From the NCBI GenBank assembly GCA_046729975.1, contig JBKPHS010000168.1:1-5216 (forward strand): a DNA stretch of 5,216 nucleotides, read 5' to 3'. This document shows positions 1 to 5,096 of the stretch, piece by piece. A program made the position numbers and the translations under genes. The notes beneath the pieces were generated by a model that saw only the letters and a program-made list of their open reading frames with translations, made no database searches and had not been told where the DNA came from. How positions within the stretch are numbered: the stretch's first letter is position 1; the number at the start of each line of letters is the position of its first letter. The DNA comes from JBKPHS01 sp046729975. Lineage in GTDB: Bacteria; Actinomycetota; Thermoleophilia; Solirubrobacterales; Thermoleophilaceae.

Positions 1-112
1 CGAGCACGGCGCCCACGTCGCGATCGACCATCCGCTGCGCGACCTCGCCGAGCTGGTCGCCCGGCCCGACGGTCAGGAGATCGCGCGACATGTGGTTGCG
101 GGCGACCGGCAT
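1..112 (-). CDS. CBS-domain protein, N-terminal fragment
   Basis: Thirty-seven codons are visible before the gene runs off the left edge. The protein begins MPVARNHMSRDLLTVGPGDQ and continues through LGEVAQRMVDRDVGAVL. This is the start of a CBS repeat: a short lead-in, 'M(S)RDLLTVGPGD', a helix ending in 'RMVDRDVGAVL', and then, out of view, the hydrophobic strand. CBS pairs usually bind adenosyl ligands and control an attached domain or act as stand-alone regulators; which applies here cannot be seen. The ATG at 112 is chosen because an in-frame TAG lies three codons upstream (122-124) and because a -10-like hexamer sits six bases before it. An internal ATG at 91 is possible, but it would drop residues that fit the domain lead-in. 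The gene runs the same way as the DUF554 gene, 54 bp behind it. Confidence in the CBS call is good; function beyond that is unknown. Confidence 0.8.
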   Translation of the reverse strand, partial: MPVARNHMSRDLLTVGPGDQLGEVAQRMVDRDVGAVL

Positions 113-118
113 GGGCGG

Positions 119-124
119 ACTCTA
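119..124 (-). promoter_or_regulatory. -10-like hexamer of a leaderless promoter before the CBS gene
   Basis: On the minus strand the hexamer TAGAGT fits the TAnnnT -10 consensus and lies six bases before the ATG at 112. Transcription would start at or next to the start codon. No convincing Shine-Dalgarno site precedes the ATG, which agrees with a leaderless message. No good -35 element is visible at the expected distance, so this rests on one hexamer and its spacing. Confidence 0.35.
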
Positions 125-166
125 TTCGGGTGGGCGCCGAGCGCGGTCTGCGGGTCCGACCTGCAC

Positions 167-773
167 TCAGTCGATCAGCGACACGAGTCCCACCAGCGCC
201 GGCGCGAACACCAGCGCAGGCAGGAAGTTCCCGACCTTCCCGTCGGTCACCTCGAGGAGCTTCAGCGAGATCCCGATGATCAGCACGCCGCCGGCGCTCG
301 TGAGCGCGTCGAGCGCCTCGCCCTGGAGGACGTCCTCGAACAGGGTCGCGCCCAGCGACAGCGCGGCCTGGTAGACGAGCACCGTGATCGCCGCGAGCGC
401 AACGCCCCACCGAGCGTGGCCGACAGCGCGATCGAGGCGAAGCCGTCCAGCATCGCCTTGGTGGCCAGCGCCTCATAGTCGCCGGTCAGGCCGTCCTGGA
501 TCGCGCCCACCACATCGAGTCGCGGAGCGCCTCCAGCCGCGCCTCGATCCCGAGCAACTCGCCCACCAGCTCGCCGAGCAGCACGCCGCCGAGCGCGTAG
601 AGCGGGCTCGTGTCGCGCCAGGCGAGCGCGAGGTCCACGCCGATCACGACCACCACGAGGCCGAGCCCGGCCAGCACGCGGCGCTGGAGCCCCTCGGGCA
701 TACGGCCGCCCGCGAGCGTGCCGATCAGCGTGCCGGCCAGGATGGCGGCGACGTTGATGAAAGTGCCGGTCAC
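167..773 (-). pseudogene. DUF554 (YqgA/YdfK-like) membrane protein, internally deleted and frameshifted
   Basis: The pieces together match DUF554, a family of small polytopic inner-membrane proteins of unknown function, usually about 230 residues. Segment one runs from the GTG at 773 to about 515: 'MTGTFINVAAILAGTLIGTL', then 'LGLVVVVIGVDLAL' and 'LGGVLLGELVGELLGIEARLE'. Segment two, in a second frame from about 513 to 409, reads 'VGAIQDGLTGDYEALATKAM' then 'LDGFASIALSATLG', the family's signature stretch. Segment three, in the third frame from about 406 to the TGA at 167, reads 'GVALAAITVLVYQAALSLG', 'AGGVLIIGISLKLLEV' and 'NFLPALVFAPAL'. Joined, they give about 200 residues. What is missing is the basic loop and the 'FVTASLLFCVG'-type helix expected between segments one and two. 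The second shift, at 405-411, falls in a G-rich run (GGTGGGG). GTG at 773 is preceded by GAGG with a 5-base spacer. No intact product is possible as read; assembly error is the alternative. Confidence 0.8.
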
Positions 774-778
774 TCAGA

Positions 779-782
779 CCTC
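779..782 (-). promoter_or_regulatory. Shine-Dalgarno site that fixes the GTG start of the DUF554 gene
   Basis: The minus strand reads GAGG, five bases, then GTG (773-771). This supports the unusual GTG start, where the family's N-terminal 'TGTFINVAA' begins immediately. No in-frame ATG nearby would give a better start. Confidence 0.5.
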
Positions 783-817
783 ATGGCCGGGTCGATGCGC
801 TTCGCTCAACGTCTCCT

Positions 818-837
818 CCGCCGCTGCCATGCGGCGG
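818..837 (-). terminator. GC-rich hairpin after the S8 protease gene
   Basis: CCGCCGC (818-824) and GCGGCGG (831-837) form a perfect 7-bp inverted repeat around a 6-base loop. It begins five bases beyond the protease stop codon (842-844) in the direction of transcription and lies before the DUF554 gene. No U-tract follows on the minus strand. It could be a terminator of the kind often seen in high-GC actinobacteria, or an mRNA 3'-end stabiliser. If it terminates only partly, the protease and DUF554 genes could still be co-transcribed. Confidence 0.4.
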
Positions 838-841
838 GGAC

Positions 842-3026
842 TTAAGGCGCGCGCAGCCTGATCCTGCTCCTCGCCACCGACGAGTTCCCCGTGGCGTCGC
901 GCGCGCGGATCGTGACCGCTGCCCTCGCACGGCCGCGGCTCGCAAGCGCGCGGCGAGCGCTCGGCCGCAGCCTGACCTTCACCACCACCGCCCTGCGGGG
1001 ACGCGTCCGGTAGCGGACCGCACCGCGCTGGAGCTTCGCGACCGCGACGGTGCCGGTCACGGCCTGGGCCTCGTTCGGGAACGAGAGGCGCATCAGCAGG
1101 AACCGCCCTCGCACCGACGCCCGGCCGATGCGAGCACGCGGCGGGGTGCGGTCGACGGAATCGCCCGGGTTGCCCTGGTTGCCGGGCGGATCGGGCTCGG
1201 GGTCCGGCGCGGGCTGTGTCAGGCGCCGCGCTGCCGCGATCGCCGCCGGCGCGTCCGCCCACCCGCCCGTGACGGTCTTCCCGGCGAGCGAGGAGAGCGG
1301 TACCGCGCCCTCGCGGATCGCCGCCGCGACCTGGGCGGCCGAGGCCGACGGGACCGCCGCCCGGACCAGCGCCGCGACACCGGAGACGTGTGGCGTGGCC
1401 ATCGAGGTGCCCTCGTTGAAGTAGTAGCTGTCCGCGTTGTAGTTCGAGGCTCGGCAGATGAAGCGGAAGTCGTCGACGTAGACGCCGTCGGCGGTTCCGC
1501 TGCCGTCGGTGATCAGCTCGAAGACGCCGTGAACGTCGGGATCGCCATCGAGCGCCGAGATGCCGTCGGACCAGGTCTCGAACTCGCCGTGCGTGTCGAC
1601 GCTCTCGGCCAGCGCCACGCGGCCGGTGCCCCACTGGTCCGGTCACGAACAGGTCGCCGTCGAGCACCCGGCCCCTGATCGCGTAGTTGATCCGGCAGCC
1701 GCGCTGCCCGGTGAGGTCCACGCCGTTCGTCATCGCGGCCCAGGGAGTCGTGTCGTTCGCGTAGTTCCCGGCGGGGCTGTCCGTGAGCGAGAAGGCCGGG
1801 CTCGCCGCGAACGCGGTCGTGCGCGCCCAGCTGCCGTTGCCGTACCAGCGCCCGACGATGTCCGACTCGAAGCCCTCGACGCCGGGAGGCGTCAGCCTGT
1901 CCCAATCCGGTGCCAGGCTCAGGATCGACCTGCCCGGCGCGCCGACGTCCACGGACGCCGCCCCGTAGTTCGAGAAGTCCGAGAGGCCTCCGTCCGAGTC
2001 GAGCGCCGCCACACAGATCAGGTTCGGGTGGGTGAAGTTGCACGGCCACGTGGGCGTGTGACCGGTGTCGTTGTCCTTGCTGTCGTTCATCGCGGCGACG
2101 ACCACGACCGCGTCGTTCGCCGCGGCCAGGTCGAGCGCGTCGCGGTCGACCTCCGGCAGCGGGAAGTCGGGCTCCGGCGGCGTCCCGATGCTCGTGTTGA
2201 TCACGTCCGCGCCGTTCAGCGCCGCGTACGCGATCCCGTTCGCCAGGTCGGCGGTCCGCCCGCGGTTCGAGTTGTTCAGAACCCGGACAGGCATCACCCT
2301 GGCCTCGGGTGCCACGCCGACGATGCCGGTCTGGTTGTCACCGGTGGCGGCCGCCGTGCCCGCGACGTGCGTCCCGTGGGAGTGGAAGTCGTCGGGGTCG
2401 TTGTCCCAGTCCCAGAAGTCCCACCCGCGCACGTCGTCGACGAGGCCGTTGTCGTCGTCATCGACGCCGTTCCCGGGCGTCTCGCCGGAGTTCGTCCAGA
2501 GATTGCCCTGCATGTCCGGGTGGTCGGCCGCCACCCCGCTGTCCACGATGGCGATCACCGCGCCGGCCCCGCGTGTCGTGTCCCAGGCCGGCAGGGCGTT
2601 CACGTCCACGCCCGGCACACCGGCGCGGCCATCCACGGTCTGGCCCGTGTTGCTGAGGCCCCAGAGCTCGCCGAAGTCGGGGTCGTCCGTCGTGGCGGCG
2701 CCGCCCTGCACGGGCATGTTCGGCTCGGCCCAGCTCACCGCGTCCAGGCGCTCGAGTGCGCGGCTCGCCGCGCGAGCTGTGCCGGGCTTCACGCGCAGGA
2801 CCTGGGTGTTGTCGAGCAGCAGGCGCCGGGCGGCCGAGGCGCCGACCGACCGCCGCGCGGCTGCGCGCATGGACGCGGAGGCGCCGCCGTGGAAGCGGAC
2901 GACGACCTCGTTCGCGGTCTGCGGCCGCGCGAGCGGAGCCTCGCTCCCCGCGGATGCCGACGCGGGCGACGCCGGGATGAGCAGTGCGGCCGCGATGGCG
3001 GCGATGGCGATGGCGATGGCTCTCAT
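842..3026 (-). CDS. Secreted subtilisin-like serine protease (S8), one frameshift near 1640
   Basis: Read with one frame correction, this encodes about 727 residues. In order: signal peptide (1-26, MRAIAIAIAAIAAALL then 'SPASASA'); an I9-like propeptide (about 39-107, 'NEVVVRFHGG' to 'VSWAEPNMPV'); and the S8 catalytic domain with Asp162 in 'AIVDSG', His217 in 'HGTHVAGTAA', probable oxyanion Asn314 in 'VVVAAMND', 'VGAPG' near 360, and Ser541 in 'GTSMATPHVSG'. An Asp-rich loop (about 186-215, 'GVDDDDNGLVDD') suggests calcium binding. Between 'VGAPG' and Ser541 lies an insert of about 150 residues resembling a MAM/jelly-roll beta-sandwich. A Pro-rich linker and an Arg-rich beta module ('RTPPRARIG' to 'RIRLRAP') follow, probably for envelope association. 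The frame changes at about 1638-1643, where 'DGDLFVT' passes to 'DQWGTGRVALAES'. Without correction the product loses the nucleophile and is inactive. ATG at 3026 is chosen because the signal peptide begins there; the TTG at 3068 only adds a basic stretch. The role is extracellular protein degradation. Confidence 0.85.
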
Positions 3027-3036
3027 GGAGCCGGCG

Positions 3037-3042
3037 AAAGTA
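3037..3042 (-). promoter_or_regulatory. -10-like hexamer before the S8 protease gene
   Basis: On the minus strand TACTTT lies ten bases before the ATG at 3026. The expected transcription start would leave only a few leader bases. No Shine-Dalgarno sequence is present in between, so near-leaderless translation is plausible. A TTGA-type -35 candidate lies upstream, but its spacing is not ideal (about 20 bases from TTGAGG). Confidence 0.3.
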
Positions 3043-3052
3043 GGGAGGCGCC

Positions 3053-3079
3053 TTGAACGAATCCTCAACTGCAGTTCAA
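3053..3079. promoter_or_regulatory. Inverted repeats in the divergent promoter region (operator candidate)
   Basis: TTGAAC (3053-3058) and GTTCAA (3074-3079) are exact inverted copies 15 bases apart. A 10-bp palindrome, AACTGCAGTT (3067-3076), overlaps the right arm. The site lies midway between the starts of the protease (3026) and VOC (3110) genes and overlaps possible -35 positions for both. A shared repressor or activator site would fit. Short palindromes also occur by chance. Confidence 0.25.
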
Positions 3080-3102
3080 CGGAAGGTGCCGAGGCGTAGC
3101 CT
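3075..3102 (+). promoter_or_regulatory. Candidate leaderless promoter of the VOC gene
   Basis: A -10-like TAGCCT (3097-3102) sits seven bases before the ATG at 3110. A TTCAAC hexamer (3075-3080) lies 16 bases upstream as a possible -35. No ribosome-binding site precedes the ATG. The arrangement predicts transcription starting at or within a base or two of the start codon. Confidence 0.4.
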
Positions 3103-3109
3103 CACGCGC

Positions 3110-3481
3110 ATGGGACAACCGGTCGTTCACTTCGAGGTCATTGGCAAAGACGGCGACAAGCTGCAGAGCTACTACGCGGATCTCTTCGGCTGGCAGATCG
3201 ACAGCGACAACCCGATGGGCTACGGCATGGTCCAGCGCGAGGGCAACACGAACGCTGACGGCGTCGGCATCGGCGGTGGCATTGGGGGCGGGCCCGAGGG
3301 TTACGAGGGACACGTGACCTTCTACGTCGAGGTCCCCGACGTGGAGGCCGCGCTGGCCAAGGCCGAGGAGCTGGGCGGCTCGCGGATGATGGGCCCGGAC
3401 GAGCCGATGGAGGGGCTCGTGATCGGCATGTTCTCGGACCCCGAGGGCCACGTCGTCGGCGTCGTAGCCGGCCGCTCGTAG
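3110..3481 (+). CDS. VOC family protein (glyoxalase / bleomycin-resistance fold)
   Basis: This is an intact 123-residue protein made of two beta-alpha-beta-beta-beta units, the usual length for a single VOC domain. Unit one starts 'MGQPVVHFEV' with His7 and Glu9, then an amphipathic helix 'LQSYYADLFGW' (18-28). A Gly-rich turn (51-61, 'GVGIGGGIGGG') leads to 'GHVTFYVEVPDVEAALAKAE' (67-86), which starts unit two. The end is 'GMFSDPEGHVVGVVAG' (106-121). His7, His68 and the 'DPEGH' stretch lie where metal or substrate ligands usually sit. Members include glyoxalase I, dioxygenases, antibiotic-binding proteins and many uncharacterised proteins; the sequence does not tell which. ATG at 3110 is preferred over the upstream TTG at 3053 because the fold starts at once and a -10 hexamer lies just before it. 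It is divergent from the protease and converges on the next gene with a 6-bp gap. Confidence 0.9.
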   Translation: MGQPVVHFEVIGKDGDKLQSYYADLFGWQIDSDNPMGYGMVQREGNTNADGVGIGGGIGGGPEGYEGHVTFYVEVPDVEAALAKAEELGGSRMMGPDEPMEGLVIGMFSDPEGHVVGVVAGRS

Positions 3482-3487
3482 ACGGGT

Positions 3488-3886
3488 CTAGTTGTCGCGG
3501 ATGTCGTCCGCGACTCGCTCCTTGAAGGGCTTCGGCTTGTCGTAGAGCTCGTCGGGCGGGACGGCCTCGTGCGGGTCCGACTCGCCGACGAGCCACGGCG
3601 CGGCATCCACCGCGGTCCGCCACGCGGCCTCCTCGGGGTCGCTGTCGCCGCCGGCCTCGGCGGGCGCCGGCTCGACCTTGTCGAGGTAGACGTTCGTGTA
3701 CTGGCCGCGCTGCTGCTCGTGATACTCGATGCGCGCGCGCCTTCCCTCGAGCTGTTGCGCACGCTCCCCGATCGACTCGCGGAAGGTCGTGTACTCGTGG
3801 CCATCCGCGTCCCTGACCACGAAGCGGATCGTCCCGCTGCGCGTCTTGACCGCATCGATCTCGGCGATCGTGATCACCGCGTCCAT
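3488..3886 (-). CDS. Uncharacterised 132-residue protein with a possible beta-barrel N-terminal domain
   Basis: I do not recognise a named family. Residues 1-75 alternate short beta strands with turns: 'AVITIAEIDAVKTRSGTIRF', 'VVRDADGHEYTTF', a helix 'GERAQQLEGRRARIEY', then 'GQYTNVYLDKVEP'. This pattern, a Gly/Asp turn, a central helix and a strand with conserved-looking Tyr and Asn, is compatible with an OB-like or small beta-barrel ligand- or nucleic-acid-binding domain. Residues 76-132 are acidic and Pro-rich ('AEAGGDSDPEEAAW', 'GESDPHEAVPPDELYD') and probably disordered, ending in 'KPKPFKERVADDIRDN'. There is no signal peptide or membrane segment, so it should be cytoplasmic. ATG at 3886 starts the first strand; upstream is CAGG eight bases away, a weak Shine-Dalgarno site. 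The frame is intact and codon use matches the window, so it is very likely a real gene. Confidence 0.75.
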   Translation of the reverse strand: MDAVITIAEIDAVKTRSGTIRFVVRDADGHEYTTFRESIGERAQQLEGRRARIEYHEQQRGQYTNVYLDKVEPAPAEAGGDSDPEEAAWRTAVDAAPWLVGESDPHEAVPPDELYDKPKPFKERVADDIRDN

Positions 3887-3980
3887 CGTGCTGGCCTGAT
3901 ACCCATCTGGCGGCGGCCCAAGCGGCTGTTGCGAACCGGCGCATCGGCGTGGGCGGGTCGGGCAGAATCTCGGTCGCGGG
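3887..3980. other. Intergenic region between divergent genes
   Basis: These 94 bases separate the starts of the 132-residue gene (minus) and the subtilase/propeller relic (plus). I see no strong -35/-10 pair on either strand. The sequence just before the relic's ATG (GAATCT, ten bases away) is at best a weak -10. No hairpin or small gene is evident. Confidence 0.3.
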
Positions 3981-4909
3981 ATGAGGCCGCTGGTGGGGAT
4001 CGTCGTCTGGCTGAGCCTGGCGGGAAGCGCCTGGGCCGCCTTCCCGTACGACTACGACGGAACGGCGTCGGACGACCTCGAGGGCGAGACCGAGTGGAGG
4101 TACGCGGCGACGCCCGAGCAGGGCAACGCCGTCGTGCACGCGGACCCGCGCGAGCTCGGCGGCGTGCGCGGCGCCTCGATCGTGGACCACGACCCCACGG
4201 TCGAGACCGGCTGGCAGACGACTACCGGCCGTCCCGACGGCCGTGGGAACCGGCGTCCTCGACCCGGCGCACTCGCGCGTGTACGCCCTCGGCGCGCGCG
4301 GCAACACGCTGGCCGGCTGGCCGGCGAAGATCGGAAAGCTCACTGCCGAGCTGCTGCCGGTTGTGGGGGAAGGGATCACCGGCTCGCCGGTGATCGGTCC
4401 GGCTGAGTGCTCCGGCGTCGCGGGCGTGGCGGTGGGCGCCATCCCCGACGCCGGGCTCGGCTACCTGCTGCGTCCCGACGGCGACTCCTGCCTGGGCAGC
4501 GGCGCCGACGGCAAGGACGGCGTCGTCGACACGGTCCCGCCCGCGGGCGTGGTGCAGGATTCCCCGGCGTTCCCGGCGGTCGGGCACCCGGCCTTCGGGA
4601 ACTTCGGCGGAGGGGGTCTCGTTCCTTGCCCCGGTCGCCGGCCTCCGGCGCCGCGCTGGACGCTGCCGTGAACGAGTATCAGCAGGGATCGCAGGACTTC
4701 GTGGGCGCCTGGAGCACGCGCGACGGCCACTTCCGGCCCGGCTTCCCGCGGTGGTCAACGATCTCCAGTTCCTGCCAGGGCCCTCGCTCGCCGACCTCGA
4801 CGGGCAGGCCGGAGAGGAGCTGCTCGGCGGCACGGCCTCCCAGGACCTCTACGCGGTGCGTTCCGACGGGCGGCCGCTGTCGCAGGCCGAAGCTCACGCG
4901 CGCCGCTAG
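3981..4909 (+). pseudogene. Relic of a large secreted subtilase/VCBS-type propeller protein, internally deleted
   Basis: Segment one (from ATG 3981) has a signal peptide, MRPLVGIVVWLSLAGSAWA, then 'EGETEWRYAATPEQGN', 'ELGGVRGASIVD' and 'GWQTTTGRPD'. In large Thermoleophilia-type S8 proteins I recall, this leader directly precedes the catalytic Asp strand. Instead, at 4226-4243 the frame changes to a late propeller region: 'GVLDPAHSRVYALGARGN', 'AGWPAKIGKLTAELLPVVGE', 'DSPAFPAVGHPAFGNFGGG'. Further frame changes occur at about 4605-4618 (to 'FLAPVAGL'), 4643-4653 (to 'ALDAAVNEYQQGSQDFVGAW'), 4745-4751 (to 'VVNDLQFLPGPSLADLDGQA', 'GTASQDLYAVRSDGRPLSQ') and 4880-4887 (to 'PKLT'). A TAG at 4907-4909 closes the fourth frame, and recognisable homology stops near 4898, just before the repeat array. 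The whole catalytic domain and most propeller blades are absent. FG-GAP/VCBS-type blades are visible in 'LADLDGQAGEELLGGTASQDLYAV'. Function is lost; the full-length family assignment is from memory. Confidence 0.7.
4226..4243. repeat. Perfect 8-bp inverted repeat at the relic's deletion junction
   Basis: CGGCCGTC (4226-4233) and GACGGCCG (4236-4243) are exact inverted copies separated by two bases. The site coincides with the point where the leader ('TTGRPD') passes into the distant propeller segment in another frame. The 6-base word GGCCGT also occurs twice as a direct repeat here. Such structures favour deletion by slippage, but GC-rich palindromes are common in this composition. Confidence 0.6.
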
Positions 4910-5024
4910 GCAAAGAGGTCAGACCCCTTAAGTGTCTCCGACTCAAGGGGTCAGACCCCTTAAGTGTCTCCGACTCAAGGGGTCTGACCCCCTGGCAGCG
5001 CTTGACTCAAGGGGTCTGACCCCG
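4908..5024. repeat. Tandem 32-bp-period array of GGGGTCWGACCCC palindromes (REP-like)
   Basis: Units at 4917-4948 and 4949-4980 are identical over 32 bases. The unit at 4981-5012 keeps the same length and both ends but differs in its middle, and a fourth partial copy starts at 5013. The conserved block is GACTCAAGGGGTCWGACCCC, at 4940-4959, 4972-4991 and 5004-5023, with a degenerate first copy at 4908-4927. Copy two is the best palindrome: AAGGGGTCAGACCCCTT (4945-4961), extending to 11-base arms with one mismatch (4942-4964). The centre base is A in copies one and two and T in copies three and four, so the cores are reverse complements while the flanks keep one direction. Each core can form a stable hairpin, so transcription termination or mRNA protection is possible. 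Similar palindromes are known as REP elements mobilised by RAYT transposases; none is encoded here. Confidence 0.85.
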
Positions 5025-5027
5025 CCC

Positions 5028-5057
5028 TTGCATTCCGCTGGCCCTTCCGGGTAGTCT
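5028..5057 (+). promoter_or_regulatory. Candidate promoter of the lipoprotein gene
   Basis: TTGCAT (5028-5033) and TAGTCT (5052-5057) are separated by 18 bases and resemble -35 and -10 elements. Transcription would start near 5064, leaving a leader of about 33 bases that contains the Shine-Dalgarno site GAGAGG (5083-5088). The promoter starts four bases after the last palindrome core, so the lipoprotein gene is probably insulated from upstream reading. TAGTTT (5057-5062) is an alternative -10. Confidence 0.4.
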
Positions 5058-5081
5058 AGTTTGGAAAGTTACCTCACTAGA
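5055..5081. promoter_or_regulatory. TCTAGT/ACTAGA inverted repeat over the lipoprotein promoter (operator candidate)
   Basis: TCTAGT (5055-5060) and ACTAGA (5076-5081) are exact inverted copies with 15 bases between them, so equivalent points are 21 bases apart, two helical turns. They overlap the -10 region and the early leader, where a repressor would block initiation. A local AT-rich stretch stands out from the GC-rich window. No regulator gene is in view. Confidence 0.3.
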
Positions 5082-5096
5082 TGAGAGGCGGTCGGG

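Noticed and set aside
774..1640. C-terminal extension of the protease in its original frame to a stop at 774
   Set aside because: After about 1640 this frame becomes Arg-rich nonsense, while the alternative frame carries 'GTSMATPHVSG' and the C-terminal module.
2380..2480. Asp-rich stretch before the protease His as a novel feature
   Set aside because: Asp-rich 'DDDDNGLVDD…WDNDPDD' loops ahead of 'HGTHVAG' are common in S8 proteases and probably bind calcium.
1560..3056. Long plus-strand reading frame of 498 codons opposite the S8 protease
   Set aside because: It is a mirror of the protease codons, rich in Arg/Val/Gly with no domain pattern, while the minus strand shows the signal peptide and catalytic motifs.
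3027..3068. TTG start at 3068 for the protease
   Set aside because: It would put 14 basic and polar residues before a perfect signal peptide that begins at the ATG at 3026.
2065..3099. Second plus-strand reading frame of 344 codons over the protease
   Set aside because: Low-complexity Ser/Ala/Arg translation overlapping the same conserved minus-strand protein; an antisense shadow.
3053..3109. TTG start at 3053 for the VOC protein
   Set aside because: The fold starts directly at the ATG at 3110, and the extra residues overlap the predicted promoter.
3138..4442. 434-codon minus-strand frame across the VOC gene, the 132-residue gene and the relic
   Set aside because: It crosses three better-supported genes, and its translation is Arg/Pro-rich without motifs.
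4222..4833. 203-codon minus-strand frame opposite the relic
   Set aside because: No motif or start signal; the plus strand carries recognisable propeller protein segments.
4908..5024. CRISPR array
   Set aside because: The intervals between conserved blocks are only about 12 bases, two are identical, and no cas gene is near; it is a tandem palindromic repeat.
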